A stretch of DNA of 36,316 nt, from the NCBI GenBank assembly GCA_020048635.1, contig JAIFMF010000206.1, positions 1 through 36,316 on the forward strand, read 5' to 3'. Under the pieces are notes generated by a model. The model searched no databases. It saw nothing but the letters and a program-made list of their open reading frames with translations, and was not told the DNA's origin. The position numbers and the translations under genes were made by a program. This document shows, piece after piece, positions 15,609-22,906 of the stretch. The stretch is from Desulfobacula sp. Its GTDB lineage: Bacteria; Desulfobacterota; Desulfobacteria; Desulfobacterales; Desulfobacteraceae. Positions within the stretch are counted from its first letter, which is position 1, and each line of letters opens with the position of its first letter.

Positions 15609-16447
15609 TGGCGTTTTCTCCGATAATAGCTGCGGATGACCGAGGCGAATACATTCATGGACAACACAATGCCGAGCAGTACCAGGGCAGTTCCGTACTG
15701 AATTTCTTCAGGCATGCCCGGCACCTGGGTGCTGATGACATAAAGATGATAAGGCAGGGCCATGGTTTGATCAAAGGGCGATCGGGGCAATACCGGCAGA
15801 AAAAAAGCTGCCACCGTAAAAAGAATGGGGGCGGTTTCACCGGCTGCCCGCAAAAGGCCTAAGATAACTCCCGTGATAATTCCCGGAAGGGCCTGGGGCA
15901 GAACAATCATACGGATGCCCTGCCACCTTGTGCCGCCGAGACTCGCATTGACGGTCCGAAATTCCGTGGGAACCGCGCGCAGAGCTTCCTCTGCCGTACT
16001 GATAACCACCGGAAGGGTCATGATCCCCAGGGTGAGGGCGCCTGCCATAATCGAAGTGCCCATTTTCATAAAGAGCACAAACAGCCCTAGCCCAAAAAGC
16101 CCGTAGACGATGGAAGGGATACCGGCCAAATTGACAATGGCAAGCCTGATGCAGCGCGTCAGCCAGGTATCACGCGCATATTCAGCCAGGTAGATGGTAC
16201 CGCCGATCCCGATGGGGATGGCCACCAGAGCTGTTCCGGCGGTGAGCAAAAAAGTGCCGAGGATGGCCGGGAGGATTCCGCCCGCCGTCATGCCGTCATG
16301 GGGCATCTGCGTTAAAAAGGTCCAGGAGATGGCGGATGAGCCTTTAGCGACAATGATCCAGATCACCCAGAAAACCGGAATCACTACCATCATGGCCATA
16401 AGGGTCAACACGGCAAAGGCAATTTCCTGGGCCAGATGGCGATTCAT
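15602..16447 (-). CDS. pstA: Phosphate ABC transporter permease PstA
   Basis: A 281-residue inner-membrane permease with about six helices. The cytoplasmic EAA loop is VNASLGGTRWQGIRMIVLPQ (near residue 175), the segment that contacts PstB. GIPSIVYGLFGLGLF is characteristic of PstA. It overlaps pstC by 4 bp (ATGA) and the following ATPase gene by 7 bp, consistent with coupled translation. Confidence 0.93.
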   Translation of the reverse strand: MNRHLAQEIAFAVLTLMAMMVVIPVFWVIWIIVAKGSSAISWTFLTQMPHDGMTAGGILPAILGTFLLTAGTALVAIPIGIGGTIYLAEYARDTWLTRCIRLAIVNLAGIPSIVYGLFGLGLFVLFMKMGTSIMAGALTLGIMTLPVVISTAEEALRAVPTEFRTVNASLGGTRWQGIRMIVLPQALPGIITGVILGLLRAAGETAPILFTVAAFFLPVLPRSPFDQTMALPYHLYVISTQVPGMPEEIQYGTALVLLGIVLSMNVFASVIRSYYRRKRQW

Positions 16448-17367
16448 CGGAGCCCCCCTTTGCGGCGTTTCTGGAAGATAGCCCGGGCTGCAGCCAGGTT
16501 AATAAAAAAGGTCAGTACGAAGAGAACGATGCCGATACCGAAAAGGGCGTGATAATGGATACTTCCGCCAGCCACCTCCCCCATCTCCGCTGCAATGGTA
16601 GCGGTCATGGTGCGGATGGGTTTAAACAGGGCATCCAGCCCCAAAGGCATGCGGGCTGCGTTGCCGGTGACCATCATCACGGTCATGGTCTCGCCGATGG
16701 CCCGTCCCATGCCCAGCATGACGGCCATGGAGATGCCGGAGCGGGCTGCCGGAAGCACCACATGCCGGATGGTCTGCCATTTTGTAGCGCCCATGGCCAG
16801 GGCGGCATCCCGATAATTTTTCGGAACCGTATCTAATGCATCCTCCGCTACGCTGATCATGGTCGGCAGCGCCATATAGGCCAGGGTCACGGCCCCGGTA
16901 AAGATGGTGAGTCCGGTGGCGACCCCCAGGGTTTCACGCACCATGGGAGCAATCACCGTCATGCCGAAAAATCCAATGACCACGGACGGGATACCAGCCA
17001 GGGTTTCGATCATGGGTTTCAGGATCTCCCGAACCCAGCCTGGAGCAATCTCCCGGATGAAAACAGCCGTAGCAACCCCCATGGGCAATGCCATGATCAC
17101 GGCCACCACTGTGATAGCTACAGACCCCAGAATCAGCGGCAAGGTTCCGAAAAGATCAAAGGTAGGATACCAGCGGGTACCAAAGATATTAATCAAATCC
17201 GTCTTATAAAAGAAGGGAACCCCCTCCTTGAGCAGGAAAAGAAAGATTAACAGCACGAATCCAATGGTGGAAAACCCCAACACCCGGATGATGGCCTCAA
17301 TGGCAAATTCAAATGAGCTGATGGATTTGGGAGCAGAGGATTTGTTGTTCAGCATGCCGGTTTCCAT
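16444..17367 (-). CDS. pstC: Phosphate ABC transporter permease PstC
   Basis: A 307-residue inner-membrane permease with several helices. The family pattern is clear: ETLAGIPSVVIGFFG near residue 127, and the EAA loop DAALAMGATKWQTIRHVVLP near residue 186, then RAIGETMTVMMVTGNA. It starts 2 bp after pstS and overlaps pstA. Confidence 0.93.
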   Translation of the reverse strand: METGMLNNKSSAPKSISSFEFAIEAIIRVLGFSTIGFVLLIFLFLLKEGVPFFYKTDLINIFGTRWYPTFDLFGTLPLILGSVAITVVAVIMALPMGVATAVFIREIAPGWVREILKPMIETLAGIPSVVIGFFGMTVIAPMVRETLGVATGLTIFTGAVTLAYMALPTMISVAEDALDTVPKNYRDAALAMGATKWQTIRHVVLPAARSGISMAVMLGMGRAIGETMTVMMVTGNAARMPLGLDALFKPIRTMTATIAAEMGEVAGGSIHYHALFGIGIVLFVLTFFINLAAARAIFQKRRKGGLR

Positions 17368-17369
17368 GT

Positions 17370-18341
17370 TTATTTAACAATGGGAACAAATCCCAGTTTG
17401 ATCACCAGGGCTTGTCCGTCGGTTAAAATCCAGTTCATAAATTCCGCTGTTTTACCGGAAGGTTGTCCTGCCGTATACATGTAAAGGGAGCGTGAAATCA
17501 GGTAACTGCCGTCATTCACCGTGGCAATGGCTGGCAATACATGCGGTCCGCTGTGATCTTTGGCCACGGCAATGGTTTTCATGTCCGCTGTCACATAGCC
17601 CAATCCATCATATCCGATGGCATTGGGGTTCTGACGCACTTCAGAGCTGATTCCTTCCGACGACGGCATAAGAAGCGTCTCAGGAGAAAAAAGCAAATCG
17701 CTCTTTTTCTGGTTCATGCGGATAACCCGTTCCAGAAAATATACATAGGTTCCTGAATTGGATTCCCGGGAAAGGAGAACTATGGGCCGGTCTTCCCCCC
17801 CCACGCTGTTCCAGTTGGTAATCTTACCGGTATAGATATCAGAGATGTTTTGCAGGGTAAGCTGATTCACCGGATTGCGGGGGTTCACCACCACAACGAT
17901 GGCGTCCCTGGCAACGGTGAACTCCACAGGATTTATACCGTTGGCCTGGGCTGCGGTTTTCTCCTCAGCCTTCATCTCCCGGGAGGCGTTGGCAATGTGG
18001 ACAGTACCGTTGATCATGGCGGCAATGCCGGTGCCGGTTCCTCCGCCCGTTACTGAAATCCGAACATCGGGAGCCAGGCGCCGGTAGGCCTCGGCCCAGG
18101 CCAACGCAAGATTGACCAGTGTGTCGGATCCTTTATTCTCAATAATGGCGGATTCTTCAGATGGCGGCGGTGTGTCGGTTGAAGAAGAGGACGGCTGGCA
18201 GGAAGCGATAAATGCCGCAAGCAATAAAAACCACCCTGTCCGGATACTTTTGAACAATAATGATCGATGTTGAATGAAGGTACGGGCAGAGGTCGAGAGG
18301 GTAGGATTCCGAAGCGGCGATGTATCGGTTATCATCATCAT
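17370..18341 (-). CDS. pstS: Phosphate-binding lipoprotein PstS
   Basis: A 323-residue periplasmic phosphate receptor. A long N-terminus is followed by a hydrophobic segment ending in a lipobox, FIASC, so it is probably a lipoprotein anchored to the membrane. Mature motifs are GSDTLVNLALAW, VSVTGGGTGTGIAAM-like repeats (here ISVTGGGTGTG), and SRESNSGTY, which contact phosphate. A run of three ATG codons marks the start, and CAGG lies upstream; the third (18335) is best spaced. First gene of the operon, with a promoter and Pho-box-like repeats 110-180 bp upstream. No phoU or phoBR lies in the window. Confidence 0.9.
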   Translation of the reverse strand: MMMITDTSPLRNPTLSTSARTFIQHRSLLFKSIRTGWFLLLAAFIASCQPSSSSTDTPPPSEESAIIENKGSDTLVNLALAWAEAYRRLAPDVRISVTGGGTGTGIAAMINGTVHIANASREMKAEEKTAAQANGINPVEFTVARDAIVVVVNPRNPVNQLTLQNISDIYTGKITNWNSVGGEDRPIVLLSRESNSGTYVYFLERVIRMNQKKSDLLFSPETLLMPSSEGISSEVRQNPNAIGYDGLGYVTADMKTIAVAKDHSGPHVLPAIATVNDGSYLISRSLYMYTAGQPSGKTAEFMNWILTDGQALVIKLGFVPIVK

Positions 18342-18451
18342 CCTGTGGATTATCGGGTAAATGGTTTATATCAATCTCGATGTCTTAATTAATACTCAGC
18401 CGCTCCAATATTACTTCTGCCTTATTTTAAACCCGGCGGAACAACGGGCCT

Positions 18452-18481
18452 AATATAGAATAGGAACCTGGTTTTTGTCAA
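18452..18481 (-). promoter_or_regulatory. pst operon promoter
   Basis: On the minus strand, TTGACA (18481-18476) and TATATT (18457-18452) are 18 bp apart, about 110 bp upstream of pstS. The -35 is perfect and the -10 has five of six matches. Confidence 0.55.
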
Positions 18482-18490
18482 CCAAAATAC

Positions 18491-18520
18491 CTAACATAGT
18501 TCTAACATTTTTCTAACAGT
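18491..18520 (-). promoter_or_regulatory. Pho-box-like repeat, three units with 11-bp period
   Basis: On the minus strand TGTTAG recurs three times at exact 11-bp spacing (plus-strand CTAACA at 18491, 18502 and 18513). E. coli Pho boxes are 7-bp CTGTCAT-like direct repeats with an 11-bp period, so this is a good PhoB site candidate. It lies 9 bp upstream of the pst -35 rather than replacing it. Confidence 0.55.
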
Positions 18521-18602
18521 GAGATTGCATTCAACACCCTTTTCGATCCATTTGTCCTTTTTATTATGGATGAATTCAGGCACCACTTCCCAATCCTGAG
18601 AA

Positions 18603-20249
18603 TCATAAATAAGGAAATTTTCTTTGGACCCGGTTGCCTTTCAGCACCAGATCGTCATATTCCGTGCTGCTGATTTTAGCCTGGATAATCACAGGGCCTG
18701 AAAGGGAAAAAGATTTCTCCAATGCCGCTCGATAAGCAATCGGGTCTGAAACGGTCAATACTGGAATGCCGAGGAAGGTTTCCGACATCATCAAATCTTG
18801 CTCAAAAAGAAGCGTCCCGTAACCAGCTTTATAGTGTTTGTGTTTCTGCTTGATCCGGATCAATGAGAGTTCGCGGTCCGATAACAGTATAAACACGATA
18901 TGAAGTCCGAGTCTCAAGGCTGTTGCCAGTTCTCCAGCCGTCATGAGAAATCCGCCATCACCCACAACGCAGGCGACTTTTTTATCAGGCCGGCAGAGTT
19001 TTGCAGCAATGGCGGCGGGTATTGCAAATCCCATGGAAGACCAGCCGTTTGTCATCAAAAGGCAATCGGGTTCCGGTGTGGGCCAGAATTGCCCGATCAG
19101 ATGCAGGTGAGCCCCCACATCACAGGTAAGAATCCCATCAAAAGGAAGAATTTGTCTTAATCCCTGAAGAACGGCCAGAGGGCCGAAGGAGCCTTTGGCC
19201 GGTGTAAGGGCTGCGAACATTTCCTGTTTCCGCTTGAGAAGCGCTTCCAGATCCCATTTAGTTTTCATGGAAGAAAGAGAGATCAGGGCATGGAGAGAGG
19301 TTTCCATATCCCCGACAACATCGGCGGCAAGGATATGGGAATTTGTGTCAAGATCAGCCGGAACCGTGCTGATATGAACAATGGGCACAGACGGCGGCAC
19401 CCAGTCCTCATAATTGACCTCCACCGGATCGTAACCGATCCCGATGACAAGGTCGGCCTGGCTGTGGGTCTGCCCCACGATGTTGGCCAGGGCATGATTC
19501 AAGACACCCACATAAAGTGGGTGGTCTTCACTGACCATTCCTTTGGCCATGGGAGTAAGGACCACGGGCAAATGAAATTTTTCAATCACATCCTGGATCA
19601 ATGGTTTAAGGTTGGATTGGGCCGCCAATATTCCCATGACCAGAACCGGCTTTTTTGCCTTTGAAACAGATTCCTGCATGGCTTTTACGGCAGATGGTGA
19701 TGCCTGCCTGATCTCCGGAGCCGCCAGCACGAGCAGATCCTGCTCCCGGCTTTCCCGGCTGCCGATGTCCGATGGAACCCCCACATAAACCGGGCCGGGT
19801 AGAGTTTTTACGGCAATGCTGGCCGCTTTAAAAAGAGTCTCCCCGACTTTTCCCGGCATGAGCCGGGTGGTCCATTTGGTCAGCGGTTTGAACAAGGCCT
19901 TATGGTCGATATTCATCTGGACACATCGATGCCGCTTCTCTTTTGGCATTTCATCGGTAAACACAAGAACAGGATTTCTGTCCAGCAGCGCCGCCCCAAT
20001 CCCTGTTGAAACATTGGTGGCTCCGGGCCCGAAGGTGGCAAAGCAAGCCCCCGGTATCCGGGTCAACCGACCGCAGATCGAGGCCATGAACCCTGCCCCC
20101 GCTTCATGGCTGACCAGAACAAAATCAATCCCCTGGGTTTTTCGGATGGCTTCCATATAGTCGATCATGCTGCCGCTGGGCACTCCGAAAATATAACGGA
20201 CACCTATTTCCCTCAACGTTTCTGCAAATCTTTGGGCCACTGTTATCAT
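18603..20249 (-). CDS. Thiamine pyrophosphate-dependent enzyme, acetolactate synthase-like
   Basis: 548 residues from ATG 20247-20249, chosen because AGAAGG lies upstream and the homology begins there; the frame is open to an earlier ATG at 20297. The N-terminal PYR domain has FGVPSGSMIDY, with a likely catalytic Glu49 in SHEAGAG. The central domain follows, and the C-terminal PP domain has GDGGFLMTAGELATAL, the Mg/TPP motif. TPP enzymes of this group include acetolactate synthase, sulfopyruvate decarboxylase and oxalyl-CoA decarboxylase; nothing here decides the substrate. No ilvN-like regulatory subunit lies nearby, so a housekeeping IlvB is unlikely. It is monocistronic, upstream of the pst promoter region. 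Confidence 0.78.
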   Translation of the reverse strand: MITVAQRFAETLREIGVRYIFGVPSGSMIDYMEAIRKTQGIDFVLVSHEAGAGFMASICGRLTRIPGACFATFGPGATNVSTGIGAALLDRNPVLVFTDEMPKEKRHRCVQMNIDHKALFKPLTKWTTRLMPGKVGETLFKAASIAVKTLPGPVYVGVPSDIGSRESREQDLLVLAAPEIRQASPSAVKAMQESVSKAKKPVLVMGILAAQSNLKPLIQDVIEKFHLPVVLTPMAKGMVSEDHPLYVGVLNHALANIVGQTHSQADLVIGIGYDPVEVNYEDWVPPSVPIVHISTVPADLDTNSHILAADVVGDMETSLHALISLSSMKTKWDLEALLKRKQEMFAALTPAKGSFGPLAVLQGLRQILPFDGILTCDVGAHLHLIGQFWPTPEPDCLLMTNGWSSMGFAIPAAIAAKLCRPDKKVACVVGDGGFLMTAGELATALRLGLHIVFILLSDRELSLIRIKQKHKHYKAGYGTLLFEQDLMMSETFLGIPVLTVSDPIAYRAALEKSFSLSGPVIIQAKISSTEYDDLVLKGNRVQRKFPYL

Positions 20250-20469
20250 AAAAAATGGAACCTTCTGCAAGTATTCATAGGGACCGCAACCTTTCATTAT
20301 CGATCAATACCAGGATAACCCGTTCTGAACAAGGACACATATTGAAAACCATTTCCATTGTCAATAAAATCAAAAGAATAATTTTTTCCATATTTTCTTC
20401 TGACATTTCTGATTTATAATACTATACTAAAATCATAAGATTTCAGATTTTCAACAAAGGAGACTGATA

Positions 20470-20805
20470 ATGACGATTATAAATTTTCTTGAACTGAAGG
20501 AAAAATTTGAAATTCAGACAGCCGGAAAACCTCAACCCCTTGATAAAGACAAACATATACCGTTTTCCGGGTCACCCCGGAAACATCCCCATGACCCGGC
20601 CCGGGTGATATTGATCGCAGACCCGTTTTCAGACAATACCTTTTATTATGAATTCAGGGCCAAAGATATTGTCTTTGCCGAAGACCTTTCCAATATCACT
20701 ACCCTGGCCGGAGAATCGGTGTCAATGGTTCGTATCTGGGTCAAAAAACAGAGTATTGCGGTCCGGTGTACCCCGTTTATCGTGGACTCGATAAAGCGCA
20801 TCTGA
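20470..20805 (+). CDS. Conserved small protein of unknown function
   Basis: A 111-residue soluble protein. The C-terminal two thirds (HPHDPARVILIADPF, FYYEFRAKDIVFAEDLSN, SVSMVRIWVKKQSIAVRCTPFIVD) resembles a small conserved family I recall from deltaproteobacteria, but I cannot name a function. ATG at 20470 has AAAGGAG 7 nt upstream. A TATAAT-like -10 at 20415-20420 lies upstream with no clear -35. It is the only complete gene in a short stretch that also contains a minigene and an AraC remnant. Confidence 0.6.
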   Translation: MTIINFLELKEKFEIQTAGKPQPLDKDKHIPFSGSPRKHPHDPARVILIADPFSDNTFYYEFRAKDIVFAEDLSNITTLAGESVSMVRIWVKKQSIAVRCTPFIVDSIKRI

Positions 20806-20831
20806 CAAAACTAAAAAAGAAAGGACACATC

Positions 20832-20873
20832 ATGAAAAATTATGAGTCTTTGCCCGAGGATCTTATCAAATAA
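20832..20873 (+). CDS. 13-codon minigene with strong ribosome binding site
   Basis: ATG at 20832 encodes MKNYESLPEDLIK and a TAA at 20871. AAAGGA lies six nt upstream, and the gene starts 26 bp after the previous stop. The 3' half overlaps the end of the minus-strand gene at 20840. It could be the truncated start of a lost gene or a small peptide. Only the ribosome binding site and position support it. Confidence 0.3.
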   Translation: MKNYESLPEDLIK

Positions 20874-21328
20874 GTTTTTTCATTTATAAGGATGGAAAAT
20901 TTTTCATTTTTTTCTTCGATGAATTTTGAGATTTTGACCAGGGCATGGGATGAAAATTTGATCCTGTGATCAGGCGTCAGAAGATAAAGATTATCAGAAG
21001 CCATGACAAGCTCTCCCTCTTCCAGAGAAGTCCTGTCCGTGGTGTTCAGGATGAGGCTGATGTCCGGGCCTTTCATGATGATATCCACAACAAAAACGGC
21101 TGTATCCTCATAGGGAAAATACACTTTTTCTTCGCATTCGCCGGTTGCCTGATGAACATAATACCCGTTTTCATCTTTTTTAATAGCCGAATTAAAATAT
21201 CTGATGATTCTCGGGTGTTCAAATTTTCCATGTTCATTATGCCAGGCTCCGTTTTTATCCATCCGGAAAACAGCTTCTTCTTTGGAAATAATAATGAGTT
21301 TTCTATTTTCACGCTCTGTCTCTTTCAT
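20840..21328 (-). CDS. Conserved hypothetical protein
   Basis: 162 residues from ATG 21326-21328, which has AAGGG 7 nt upstream; the frame opens at ATG 21371 but the upstream stretch has no good site. The protein is soluble, with no signal peptide. It has AVFRMDKNGAWHNEHGKF, followed by RIIRYFNSAIKKDENGYYV and DTAVFVVDI. Similar proteins in sulfate reducers are sometimes labelled MFS transporter permease in databases, but no membrane helices are present, so I give no function. It lies right after an AraC-type remnant in the same orientation. Confidence 0.65.
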   Translation of the reverse strand: MKETERENRKLIIISKEEAVFRMDKNGAWHNEHGKFEHPRIIRYFNSAIKKDENGYYVHQATGECEEKVYFPYEDTAVFVVDIIMKGPDISLILNTTDRTSLEEGELVMASDNLYLLTPDHRIKFSSHALVKISKFIEEKNEKFSILINEKTYLIRSSGKDS

Positions 21329-21458
21329 ATTTTTTCCCTTTTTTCTTACAGAACTGACCCGGTGTAATCCCATAAAACTTCTTAAAACTGGTATGTAAAT
21401 ATAAAAATGTACCTTGATTTAACCCTATATCGTCTTGGACAAAATTGCCATCCGAATC
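21309..21458 (-). pseudogene. C-terminal remnant of an AraC-family regulator
   Basis: Minus-strand translation of this region contains DDIGLNQGTF, then TSFKKFYGITPGQFCKK. The last is the closing signature of the AraC/XylS HTH (FKKxxGxTPxxYR-like). The frame is preceded by TAA at 459-461 of the 21-kb block (21459-21461) with no start, and the interval between the two motifs is about two residues longer than usual. It ends at TGA 21309-21311, overlapping the start of the next gene. I read it as a decayed fragment. Confidence 0.4.
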
Positions 21459-21491
21459 TTATGACAATTCGACAATTTTAAGAATCATAAG
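21458..21491. promoter_or_regulatory. Inverted repeat upstream of the BMP transporter promoter
   Basis: CTTATGA (21458-21464) and TCATAAG (21485-21491) form a perfect 7-bp inverted repeat with a 20-bp centre that holds GACAATT twice. The second arm ends 2 bp before the -35. Possible operator for the importer operon. Confidence 0.4.
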
Positions 21492-21493
21492 TA

Positions 21494-21523
21494 TTGACTG
21501 GCAACAATCAAATATCGTATTAT
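21494..21523 (+). promoter_or_regulatory. Promoter of the BMP transporter operon
   Basis: TTGACT (21494-21499) and TATTAT (21518-21523) are 18 bp apart, each with five of six consensus bases. The start codon is 43 bp downstream. Confidence 0.55.
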
Positions 21524-21566
21524 TCCAAAAATTTTAATCAATTTTTAAAAAAAGGAGCCGTGAAGA

Positions 21567-22847
21567 ATGAAAAAAATGTATATTGCCATACCTTTGTTTA
21601 TTGTTTTCCTGCTAAGCTTGTTTCTTGTATCCTGCGGACAGGATAAGGGTCAGGTCGACGCTTCAAAGCTCGAACAGCAGATCGCTGCACTATCCTTGAA
21701 AGTTGAAGAATTGTCTAAAAAAGTCGATGCCCTGACCAATGGACCAGGGGCTGCCGAGGCAACCGGCAAAAAAATGAAAGCCGGCTTTATCTATGTAGGC
21801 CCTGTGGGGGATTATGGCTGGTCCCATGCCCACGATCAAGGAAGAAAATTTATTGAAAAAAAATTCCCCTGGCTTGAGACCGTCTTTGTCGAAGCCGTTC
21901 CTGAAGCCGACAGTTCAAGAATGATTGACCGGTTGGTCCAGGAACAGAAATGTGACGTCGTGTTAACCACCAGTTTCGGTTATATGGATGATACCCTTGC
22001 AGCAGGCACCCGTTATCCGGATAAATTGTTCATGCATTGCTCCGGGTTTAAACGCTCAGCCAATGTGGGCACTTATTTTGGCGATCTTTACCAGATGTAC
22101 TACCTGAACGGCATCATGGCCGGCGCCCTGACCAAATCAAACAAAATCGGTTATATCGGCGCTTTCCCCATTCCTGAAGTGGTCAGACATATTGATGCCT
22201 TTGCTCTGGGGGTCAAGGCGTCCAATCCCAATGCCAGGGTCAATGTAAAATGGATATATGCCTGGTACGGTCCGGACAAGGCAAAAGAAGCTGCTGAAGC
22301 CCTGATTACTGAAGGATGCGATGCCCTTGCCTTTACAGAAGACACACCGGCCGTCATCGAAGTCGGACAGCGTCATTCGGAAAAAGGCAACCAGATTTAC
22401 ACCTTCAGTCATTATTCAGCCATGCAGAGTTATGGCGTTGATTCCGTTGTTTCAGGTCAACTCATGGACTGGGGCGGAATCTATGCCAAAATATTTGAAG
22501 ACATTAAAAATAAGACCTGGACAAATGCAGACGTCTGGTGGCTGGCCAAAGAAAAAGCCGCTATTCTGGGCGGAAACGAAACCGACGCGATTAACCCCAA
22601 ATTCGTTCCTGCACTGAAAGAAGCCATGATCGAGACAAAGGAATTCGGTAAAATCTCTGCCTATGACCTTGTCATGAAGCGCTATGAACAAATGAAACAA
22701 GGAGTTGAGGTATTTGAACCCTTTACCGGACCCATCAGCGACAACCAGGGTAAAATCATGATCCAGGCCGAAGCCAAAGCTTCAAAAGAGGACCTTCTCA
22801 GCATCATGTATTATGTGGATAATGTTGAAGGCACCATCCCCAAATAA
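21567..22847 (+). CDS. BMP-family ABC transporter substrate-binding lipoprotein
   Basis: A 426-residue exported binding protein. The signal peptide ends in the lipobox LVSC (Cys23). Residues 32-57 form a leucine/valine heptad coil (KLEQQIAALSLKVEELSKKV), then a linker, and the BMP/PnrA domain starts at AGFIYVGPVGDYGWSHAHDQ. YLNGIMAGALTKSNKIGYIG is also characteristic. BMP proteins bind nucleosides, riboflavin or related ligands; the ligand cannot be told here. GGAG lies upstream of the start. It is the first gene of a four-gene importer operon and followed by a hairpin that probably reduces downstream expression. Confidence 0.9.
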   Translation: MKKMYIAIPLFIVFLLSLFLVSCGQDKGQVDASKLEQQIAALSLKVEELSKKVDALTNGPGAAEATGKKMKAGFIYVGPVGDYGWSHAHDQGRKFIEKKFPWLETVFVEAVPEADSSRMIDRLVQEQKCDVVLTTSFGYMDDTLAAGTRYPDKLFMHCSGFKRSANVGTYFGDLYQMYYLNGIMAGALTKSNKIGYIGAFPIPEVVRHIDAFALGVKASNPNARVNVKWIYAWYGPDKAKEAAEALITEGCDALAFTEDTPAVIEVGQRHSEKGNQIYTFSHYSAMQSYGVDSVVSGQLMDWGGIYAKIFEDIKNKTWTNADVWWLAKEKAAILGGNETDAINPKFVPALKEAMIETKEFGKISAYDLVMKRYEQMKQGVEVFEPFTGPISDNQGKIMIQAEAKASKEDLLSIMYYVDNVEGTIPK

Positions 22848-22864
22848 TGTGAACTGAATCCTAG

Positions 22865-22896
22865 AAAGCCGGGAATTCTTTCCCGGCTTTTTTATT
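22865..22896 (+). terminator. Intercistronic hairpin after the binding-protein gene
   Basis: An 11-bp perfect stem (22865-22875 and 22880-22890, GCCGGGAA core) with a 4-nt loop is followed by TTTATT. It lies between the lipoprotein and ATPase genes, the usual place for partial termination in ABC operons. Confidence 0.75.
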
Positions 22897-22906
22897 AAAG
22901 AGGATT

